Part shown: positions 57,232 to 64,000 of the stretch, one piece after another
How positions within the stretch are numbered: position 1 is the stretch's first letter
Layout of the letters: every line of letters begins with the position of its first letter
From: Symsagittifera roscoffensis
Lineage: Eukaryota > Xenacoelomorpha > Acoela > Convolutidae
Length of the DNA stretch: 64,000 bases
Assembly: GCF_963678635.1 (NCBI RefSeq)
Contig: NC_087065.1
Coordinates: 64,296,553-64,360,552 of the forward strand
Reading direction: 5' to 3'
The notes under the pieces: generated by a model
Databases searched by the model: none
What the model saw: the letters and a program-made list of their open reading frames with translations, nothing else
Told to the model about the DNA's origin: nothing
Position numbers and translations under genes: made by a program

Positions 57232-60200
57232 TTACTTTTTAAATTCTACTTTCTTTAATATTTTAGATTGGGGGATGAACATTTTGTAGTTTTTACGTGG
57301 TTGATTTCGGAGTCTTGTTGTCTTTCTATGTTCTGATTTGTCTATTTCTTCTTGGGGTATTATTTGTTCTGTCATTTTTCTATTTTTTCTTTGTTTTGGA
57401 GATTCTTTATGATTTTGTGTATTGTTTTTGGTGGCGGTTGGTTTTGTGTTTTGAGTTTCGGTGGGGTTATCATTTTGTTCTGTGTTTTTTAGATGTGGTT
57501 CATTTTGAATGATTTTTAATCCTGTGAAAGAATATAATTGAGTTAATTCGCGGAGTGCGTATTCTTTTGGGTAATAAGGTAATAGGTTGTTTCGATGTTG
57601 AACGATTTCTTTTTTGTTTGAGTCGATAATTTTATATGTGACATCTGTGGGTTTTGCAATTATTTGATAGGGTCCTTTTCGGAGGGGTTGTAATTTTTTA
57701 GAATTTCCTTTGTGAGTATTAAAATTAGGTATTAAAACAAATGTTCCAATTTTTAAATCGGAAGCTGGTGTAAAACGTGAATTGATTTGTTCATTAATAT
57801 TTTGTCTTTGTAATAACTTTTTTGTTATTTTTTGATAAATTTCATTGTGTTTTTTATCTCTATTTAAAATCCATTCGGTGTGTGTACCGGAGGCTAGTTT
57901 AAGAATTTGTGGGTGATGAAAATGATCTTCATCGTGCGTATGTAATGGGAGGTTATAACAAATTGAGTCTTTATTTGGTTGACAATAACCTTGTGCGTTT
58001 TTATGAGAATTTGCTGTAAACATTATTGGTTTGCGTGGCTTTTGGTTAAAAACCATTTCGTATGGTGACATTCCTAAAGTTGTCGTAATTTGTGAATTAT
58101 ATGCTAAGGGAAATAATTTTACATCTGCTGACCATTCGGTATATTTTGTATCATTTCCGTTGATGATACATCTAAGATATTCTTGTAATGAACGGTTCAT
58201 ACCTTCGACTAAGCCGTTTGTCCAAGGTGCATGAGATGTACGTGGTTTGTGTTTAATGTTGTATAAATGACATAGTGTTATTATTTCATTATTTATGAAT
58301 TCTGTACCATTGTCTGTAACTAAAATTTCTGGTAGTCCAAATTTTGCTATCCAGTGTTCATAGAGTGTTGTGTATGCGTAATAAGCGTTACAATGTGGTA
58401 CTGGATTAAGTGCTACATAATGTGTAAATGCGTCAACAATTACCATAATGTAGGAGTTTCCTTCTGATGAGGGTGAAATTGGTCCTTTAGTATCAAATGA
58501 GATACGGTGATTAAAGTATAAACTTTGTACTTTAAAATCTTGTATTTGTGCTACTTGTTTTTGATTTGGGTAAGGTTTATTTAGCTGACATACTATACAA
58601 TCATTGCATAGTACTTTTATCCAAATTGGTGCATTTGGGAAGTAAAAATTTTGTATAAAATTTGAATATGTTTTTTCTGATCCAGAGTGTCCTTTAATAT
58701 TTTGTGTATGTGAAATATTAAAAGCTATAAGAATCATACTTATAGGGAGACAGGGAACTGTGGATTCGTTTAAATTGTATTCTAAAAGGTCTGTAGTTTC
58801 ATTGATTGTTGTGTTGTTAAATTTGCGAAAGTATCGGAGGAGTGTTTTGTTTCCTAGAATGGTTGAATCTGCTTTGATAGGTTTAGTTTTATATTTGTGC
58901 CATGATTTTAGTTGTCGAATTATCGGGTCAAGGTTTTGATATTGTTTCAGTGTTGAAATTGTAATCGTATCTGTTGGGGGGAGAAAAATGTTTTCAACTT
59001 CGAATTTAGATAAGGGTATTGTATCAAGTGGGTCGTGAAGGTCAAAAACTTGATTTATTGTGTATTTTGAATCATTTGTTTGTGGTCCTGATAAATTTAT
59101 TTTATCAGTTAAATCTTCTTTTTCAATTAGTGGAAAATGGTCTTTTTTAGGTAGGTGTTGTTTTGTTCGTTTTTGTTGGGTGTTTTTTTTTATCCATTGA
59201 GAATATGGAATTGGTTTAAAAGTTGATGTTCCAAGTAGGTCAACTTCATAATGATTATTTTGACAATCTAAATAAAGTGGGAAATGTTGTAAATTATTTA
59301 TTTGTGATTGTTCAATATCAGTTTTAACTGCATATTTGCATTCTAATCGAGGTGATGTTTCGTTTTCTGCAAGGTAGAATTTTATGTTTTTGGGTATTTC
59401 AACTGTTGTTTTTCGTGTAAGTAATTCAGGTGGTGTATTTCGACTTAAGGTGTCTGGTAATGCAAGATTTTTTCCTGCAGTCCAAACTATATGTAAGTTT
59501 GGAAACTTCATTAGAATTAGTTGAAATCTGTAAACTCGGTGGTTTGGGTTAGATTTCTGTGTAAAAAGAAAGATGATTGGTTTGTGGTCTGTAAATAAAA
59601 CTGTGGGATGTTTTGATCCAAGTATCAGAAATTCATATTCTGTAAGTGTATATATTATGGCTGTACATTCTCTCATTAGAGTTGAGAGTCGTAGCTCTGC
59701 TCGAGTGAATAATCGAGAATTTGCTGATATTAGGTTCATTTTATTTGTACCATTATGTGATTGTAATAATGCTGCGCCGATGCCAAAGTTCGAAGCATCG
59801 CACATTGCATAAAATGGTTGATCAGGGTCTGGAATTGTGTTTGAAATTTGTTCAGTTAAAAGTTTCTTTATTTCTTCGAATCGTGTTTGATGTTCTGTAT
59901 TCCATTCAAAATTATTTTGTTGTCTAAGGATGTTGTAAAATGGTCGTAGATATAATTGCATTTTATAAACATATTTACTTAAAAAGTTTAACATTCCAAG
60001 GAACTCTTGGATTTTCTTTTTATTTGTTGGTGGTTGAAGTTTTTGAATAGCGTCAATGCGTGATTTCAGTGGAGTGATTGTTTTTCTTTCTATGTTATGT
60101 CCTAAGAATTTAACTCTTGTCAAAAAGAAATGTGATTTATCGGGGGCGGCCTTCAGATTTTCATTCTGAAGTATTTGGTGATATGTTTCTAAAACTTTGA

Positions 60201-63200
60201 ACATTTCGTCTTTTGATTGTGATTGCATAAAAACATCGTCTAAATAGGTGATTGCGTTTTTCTTGAGTATTAGTGGTCTAAAAATTTTGCTCATAAAGGC
60301 TGAAAATGCTGCTGGTCCTATGGATATTCCATAGAATAAGCGGTTGAATTCATATTGTTGGTTTCCGATAACAAATTGTGTTAAACGTCGTGATTGTTCA
60401 TCTAGTGGCATTTGATTGTATGCACTATTCATGTCGGCGGTTGTGAAGTATTTGCCGTTTATTTTTGTTAAAATAACTTGTATTGGTTCAATGGGCCAAT
60501 TACATTTGGATTCATCTATGAGTGAATTGAGGTATCTAGCATCGAGAACGATTTTTAATGATTCTCCTTTAGCTAGAATGATAACGGGGTTGATGAATGT
60601 GTTGCCTTTTGGTTGTTCTTCTTTATTAACTGGTGATATAATATTGTACTGTTCTAAAATATCGAGTAATCTGTTTACTTTATCATGTAAGTGAATTGGT
60701 ACTTTACTTGCTCTTTGTTTTTTGAAAACTGCGTCTGGTTTTAATGGGAGATGTAGTGATGAACTGATTTTGCCAACATCGAATTTTGATGTTGCATAGA
60801 CTGATGAATATTTAATTAGCTGTTTGGCTAATTTTTCGAATTCGTCTTGTGATATTTGTGAATGTTGGAAATTAAACATTGTTAAAAATTTCTGTTGGTC
60901 CTCTGTGTAGTTACTGATGTTGAATGTAGGTTTGAAATATGGAGTTTTTGTGAAATAATCCGTATTTCTGTTTTCGTTACTTATTATATTATTTATAGAT
61001 AATTCTTCATTAAGAATTGTAGATTGGCAAATATCTAGTAATTGGAGTATATTATTTACGCGATAGGCTTTTTCGTGTATTGGTGATATTGTAGCGTTAG
61101 TTTCACAATATCCTAAAAGTCCTAAAGGTAATGTTACTTGGTAAGGTGTGTTGTTATAAACATGTAAGGAAATAATATCTGAATTCGAATTTTTCAAATA
61201 TTTTATTGAAGAGATTGTAATTTTGAAAAATTTATGAATAGGTTTGAATTCAAAATCTGACATATAAAATTTTTGTTTGTTTTGTTCTTTATCATATTGA
61301 TGAACTTGTTTTATTGAAAAATTATAGATGTTTCCTGATAGTGGTTTCAGGTGTTTTCTTTGTTGATTAAATATCGGATAAAATTTTGAAAAGAATGGTG
61401 GTTGTTTATTTAATCTTTGAAAAAATGTTAATGATGTTTCTTTTGTTTTTGTATATTTATCTTTGATTAATATTTTACTATTTAGTATGTTAATTGTTGG
61501 TATATACTTTGAAATAAATGGTATACCAATGATGTTATATTTAATATCAGTAATATGGAATATTTGTTTAAATGGCTTGTTTAGAAGTTTGCTTTGCTCC
61601 ATTGTTCTGGTAGGGAGGAGAAATAATTGGATTTTTCCGTAGTTTATCAATGTTGATCCTTGTGCTGTCGCTAACTTACTGGAGGTTTCAAGAGGTGTTA
61701 GCTTTGGGTGTAAAGTTTTTATTTCATTCCATGTGGGAATGTTTATTATGTTTGATTCTGCTCCTGAATCAATTAAAAAATCTATTTCAAGGTCTGGTGG
61801 TTGAAATTCTTTATTTCTTGGGCTTTCTAAGAGAAATGGTATTGTCCAAATTTTTTCTTTGGGTTGTTCTTTTTGTATATTTTGATAAATGTGGTTTGTA
61901 TTCAAGCATTTTGTTTTGGTATTTTTATTGGTTTGATCTGTAGTGTTAATCTCGTTTGTTTCTTGCGTCGTTGGTGTGGAATTTATGGGTGTAGTGTAAT
62001 GATTTTGAAGAAATTCTGATTGATTTTCATATATGTGTGATGGAAAGGGTTGTTCATATATGACAGATTCATAGTCATTTTCGACTTTTATCATATTGAT
62101 AGTAAGAGTGTTTTCAGTATCGCTTTCTGAATCTGATGATGTACAGTTTATTTGATTAAGTTGTAACGTATCAGTTACTGTGTCATCAATACCTGGGGGG
62201 TCTGATGTTGTTTCTGGGTTAGCTTGTACTTGATTGATTTGTCTTTGATGTTTAGGTGTACTACTTCTATGACGATTATTAGAGTTATTGTAGTGATTAT
62301 TATTCCGGTGTGGTGATTGGGAATAATTTCTATAACGATTATTATAACTTGGGTGTCGATTTTGTGAATTATTTCGCGATCTGTTTTGGTAATTATTGTT
62401 TTGTCTGTTATAGTTCGATCTATTATATGAGTTATTCCTTGATCGATTGTTCGGGTAATTCTGATTTCGATTGTTTGAATAACTTCTATTTCTATTATAG
62501 GAGTAGTTTCTATTCCTATTGTATGATGAATTTCGTGATTGGTTGTTTGGATAGTAGTTATTTCTTGATTGGGAATTAGATCTAGAAACAAATCGTTGTG
62601 TATTTGAATTTGATCTGGAGTAGTTATTTCGACTATTCGGTCTATTGTAGTGATTTTGTGATGAATTATACGTGTTTCTTCGTTCTGGTGATCTTCCTCT
62701 ATAACTTGAGTTATATGGAGATTGATTTCTTGTATAGCTTGTATTGTTCGGGAGTGGTTTTCCTGAACTGTTGTTGCTGTATACATTTTTGTTTGGTAGA
62801 TTTTGATCTTTTTTCATGTATTGATAAAATGATTTATTTGGTTCTTTGTATTTTTGAGGTTTATTTTGACTATCTTGCTGTTTTTGTCTACATTCGGAAA
62901 TACTATGTCCGTATCGTCGGCAATAATTACACCATTTCTTGAAAGATGGTTTGCCTTTAAAGTTCGGGTTCTTTTCGTAAATATTGAGTATTTCAGTGAT
63001 TTTTTCAACGAGATCTGTTTCTGATTCTTGTATATTATTAATATTAGTGGGAGTCGTTTCAATTTTGTTAACGTATTGTAATTTCAAATTCTCCGTTTCT
63101 TCTAGTTTCATCGTGATTTCTGCTTGTTCTAGTTTGTCTACTAGTTTTCTAAAATCTAAATCGGGTTCTCGAATTGAAGAAGGATGGGATGCTCTCTTTT

Positions 63201-64000
63201 TTATTGCTATTTTCCTTAATTGTGGTGTTAAGGTCATCATTAAGATTTCTGTCATCTTAGTGTTTTTATAGTCGTGTGTATTTAGTGAATATGCTTTTCG
63301 AACTAGTGTTTCGATTCTTACTGCTATTTGTTTGATGGTTTCGTTTGGTAATCTGCGAATTTCATTACATAAAACTCTTTGTTGTTGTTTGTTTCTTTCG
63401 GAGTCAAACATTTTTGAAAATTCTTGTGTAAATCTTTTCCAGTTTGATTTTATTTCTTGAGGTAGTACTGAAAACCATTTTTGGGCTGCGCCATCTAAGG
63501 TTGTTTGTATCAACGCTGTGCGTCGATGTATCCAGTTTTGATGTAGTGGCGTATTAATTGGTTCAGGTCCTATATTTAAAATTAAATTTGCTGTTACTGC
63601 ATTTAAGTAATCTTCTACAGAGTATTCAGGGTCTGTTCCTGTGAAAACCATTAAAGGTTTGTTTGATGTTATTGATGATCCACCCATAAGGTATGGATTC
63701 ATTGTCATTTGTAATGATTCAGCTGCATTTGGCATTTGAGAAAAATTTGAAAGTTGGTTTCTTGTTATTTCATGTTGTTGAAGATAATACGGGAGTGGTA
63801 TTTCATTTTGCATTTGTGATGGTTGATACGAGTGTGTAGTCATTGGATTTTGTTGTTGAATTGGTTGAAAAGATTGTGTATTAATTGGATTTTGTTGTTG
63901 AATTGGTTGTTGATATTGTGCATCTATTGATTGTGGAGAAAAATTTCTATGATTTGTACGTGTTTTCTGTATTCCTTGTCTACGATATTCTTGAGTATTT
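57232..64000 (-). CDS. gag-pol: Gag-Pol polyprotein of Ty3/gypsy type, 5' end beyond the window
   Basis: A single frame covers Gag and Pol with no frameshift. From the first ATG in the window (63843) it is 2203 residues, but the frame stays open to the edge (with repeated QPIQQQNP motifs), so the true start is upstream. Numbering from 63843: a retrotransposon Gag region at about 85-215; an Asn/Arg/Ser/Tyr-rich tract at 360-530; a CCHC knuckle at 305-318; protease DSGAE with Asp692; RT at about 1015-1210 with YLDD at 1200-1203; RNase H with Asp1349 in CDASN; an integrase zinc region ending CIVC at 1749-1752; catalytic Asp1784, Asp1844 and Glu1880 (35 residues between the last two); and a GPY/F-type module (LRKGPYQII). 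All catalytic residues are present, so the copy looks enzymatically intact. The 320-residue stretch between protease and RT is unusually long. Confidence 0.95.
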   Translation of the reverse strand, partial: NTQEYRRQGIQKTRTNHRNFSPQSIDAQYQQPIQQQNPINTQSFQPIQQQNPMTTHSYQPSQMQNEIPLPYYLQQHEITRNQLSNFSQMPNAAESLQMTMNPYLMGGSSITSNKPLMVFTGTDPEYSVEDYLNAVTANLILNIGPEPINTPLHQNWIHRRTALIQTTLDGAAQKWFSVLPQEIKSNWKRFTQEFSKMFDSERNKQQQRVLCNEIRRLPNETIKQIAVRIETLVRKAYSLNTHDYKNTKMTEILMMTLTPQLRKIAIKKRASHPSSIREPDLDFRKLVDKLEQAEITMKLEETENLKLQYVNKIETTPTNINNIQESETDLVEKITEILNIYEKNPNFKGKPSFKKWCNYCRRYGHSISECRQKQQDSQNKPQKYKEPNKSFYQYMKKDQNLPNKNVYSNNSSGKPLPNNTSYTRNQSPYNSSYRGRSPERRNTYNSSQNHYNRPNSRNNYSRSNSNTQRFVSRSNSQSRNNYYPNNQSRNSSYNRNRNYSYNRNRSYSNNRNQNYPNNRSRNNSYNRSNYNRQNNNYQNRSRNNSQNRHPSYNNRYRNYSQSPHRNNNHYNNSNNRHRSSTPKHQRQINQVQANPETTSDPPGIDDTVTDTLQLNQINCTSSDSESDTENTLTINMIKVENDYESVIYEQPFPSHIYENQSEFLQNHYTTPINSTPTTQETNEINTTDQTNKNTKTKCLNTNHIYQNIQKEQPKEKIWTIPFLLESPRNKEFQPPDLEIDFLIDSGAESNIINIPTWNEIKTLHPKLTPLETSSKLATAQGSTLINYGKIQLFLLPTRTMEQSKLLNKPFKQIFHITDIKYNIIGIPFISKYIPTINILNSKILIKDKYTKTKETSLTFFQRLNKQPPFFSKFYPIFNQQRKHLKPLSGNIYNFSIKQVHQYDKEQNKQKFYMSDFEFKPIHKFFKITISSIKYLKNSNSDIISLHVYNNTPYQVTLPLGLLGYCETNATISPIHEKAYRVNNILQLLDICQSTILNEELSINNIISNENRNTDYFTKTPYFKPTFNISNYTEDQQKFLTMFNFQHSQISQDEFEKLAKQLIKYSSVYATSKFDVGKISSSLHLPLKPDAVFKKQRASKVPIHLHDKVNRLLDILEQYNIISPVNKEEQPKGNTFINPVIILAKGESLKIVLDARYLNSLIDESKCNWPIEPIQVILTKINGKYFTTADMNSAYNQMPLDEQSRRLTQFVIGNQQYEFNRLFYGISIGPAAFSAFMSKIFRPLILKKNAITYLDDVFMQSQSKDEMFKVLETYHQILQNENLKAAPDKSHFFLTRVKFLGHNIERKTITPLKSRIDAIQKLQPPTNKKKIQEFLGMLNFLSKYVYKMQLYLRPFYNILRQQNNFEWNTEHQTRFEEIKKLLTEQISNTIPDPDQPFYAMCDASNFGIGAALLQSHNGTNKMNLISANSRLFTRAELRLSTLMRECTAIIYTLTEYEFLILGSKHPTVLFTDHKPIIFLFTQKSNPNHRVYRFQLILMKFPNLHIVWTAGKNLALPDTLSRNTPPELLTRKTTVEIPKNIKFYLAENETSPRLECKYAVKTDIEQSQINNLQHFPLYLDCQNNHYEVDLLGTSTFKPIPYSQWIKKNTQQKRTKQHLPKKDHFPLIEKEDLTDKINLSGPQTNDSKYTINQVFDLHDPLDTIPLSKFEVENIFLPPTDTITISTLKQYQNLDPIIRQLKSWHKYKTKPIKADSTILGNKTLLRYFRKFNNTTINETTDLLEYNLNESTVPCLPISMILIAFNISHTQNIKGHSGSEKTYSNFIQNFYFPNAPIWIKVLCNDCIVCQLNKPYPNQKQVAQIQDFKVQSLYFNHRISFDTKGPISPSSEGNSYIMVIVDAFTHYVALNPVPHCNAYYAYTTLYEHWIAKFGLPEILVTDNGTEFINNEIITLCHLYNIKHKPRTSHAPWTNGLVEGMNRSLQEYLRCIINGNDTKYTEWSADVKLFPLAYNSQITTTLGMSPYEMVFNQKPRKPIMFTANSHKNAQGYCQPNKDSICYNLPLHTHDEDHFHHPQILKLASGTHTEWILNRDKKHNEIYQKITKKLLQRQNINEQINSRFTPASDLKIGTFVLIPNFNTHKGNSKKLQPLRKGPYQIIAKPTDVTYKIIDSNKKEIVQHRNNLLPYYPKEYALRELTQLYSFTGLKIIQNEPHLKNTEQNDNPTETQNTKPTATKNNTQNHKESPKQRKNRKMTEQIIPQEEIDKSEHRKTTRLRNQPRKNYKMFIPQSKILKKVEFKK

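Larger units (their letters stand above)
48656..64000 (-). mobile_element. Env-bearing Ty3/gypsy retroelement with five-ORF 3' cassette (incomplete at window edge)
   Basis: The order on the minus strand is: 5' LTR (outside the window), Gag-Pol (64000-57232), a 450-nt non-coding interval, ORF-A (56783-56403), ORF-B (56406-56218), ORF-C (56212-55076), envelope-like ORF (55088-52470), ORF-D (52473-50680), a 1.6-kb non-coding 3' region, and the LTR (49065-48656). All large frames are intact, suggesting a young or recently active copy. RT, protease, DD35E integrase with GPY/F module and CCHC knuckle place the core in the Ty3/gypsy group (Metaviridae-like). The number and packing of downstream ORFs exceed the single env usual for errantivirus-type elements. 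Confidence 0.9.

Noticed and set aside
62175-62786. 203-codon alternative frame overlapping Gag-Pol
   Set aside because: It mirrors the Asn/Arg/Ser/Tyr repeat region in another frame, so it stays open by composition; no independent evidence for a gene.

Overview
The window reads as nuclear DNA of an invertebrate animal. It is AT-rich and gene-poor, with an intron-containing Distal-less homeobox gene on the minus strand (9884-14547, three coding exons), many decayed transposons, a 10.8-kb satellite block and large LTR retroelements. The phylum cannot be fixed from the sequence. One 200-base run of N (19565-19764) marks an assembly gap.

Left third (1-19.5 kb): relics of a Ty3/gypsy pol (about 2.3-3.4 kb), a Tc1/mariner transposase (about 4-4.9 kb) and a FLYWCH/MULE transposase (about 6.3-7.1 kb) lie on the 3' side of Dll. 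The Dll gene has a 526-residue predicted product and an intron at the classical homeodomain 44/45 position. MITEs of a GGATC-terminus family sit in both introns and upstream of it. A 32-bp minisatellite lies further upstream.

Middle (19.8-30.6 kb): a satellite array of roughly 0.5-1.5-kb units. Each unit joins a conserved pyrimidine-rich core to a variable (GTAA)n tract. Part of the array shows an A-B-C-C-A-B-C higher-order order. From 31 to 43 kb there are hAT-like MITEs with CAGNGGCGGAT ends, a second FLYWCH/MULE relic, a 1-kb duplicated segment (41.5 and 46.5 kb), an ATC-rich microsatellite and mostly unannotatable DNA.

Right third (43.7-64 kb): a complete but non-coding 2.3-kb LTR element (43686-45984, perfect AATT target duplication) is followed by an unrecognised host exon (47833-48655). 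A large, inverted, env-bearing Ty3/gypsy element with related LTRs abuts the end of that exon. The large element runs right to left and leaves the window at 64000. It carries one continuous Gag-Pol frame (CCHC knuckle, DSG protease, RT, RNase H, DD35E integrase with GPY/F module). After a 450-nt non-coding interval comes a tightly packed five-ORF cassette: a 126-codon membrane-type ORF with no Met, a 62-residue membrane ORF, a 378-codon Ser/Thr/Pro/Asn-rich ORF with no Met, an 872-residue envelope-like glycoprotein, and a 597-residue ORF of unknown function. Successive ORFs overlap by ATGA or a few bases, and each lies in the -1 frame of the one before. This cassette, with two long open frames that have no AUG, is the most unusual thing in the window.
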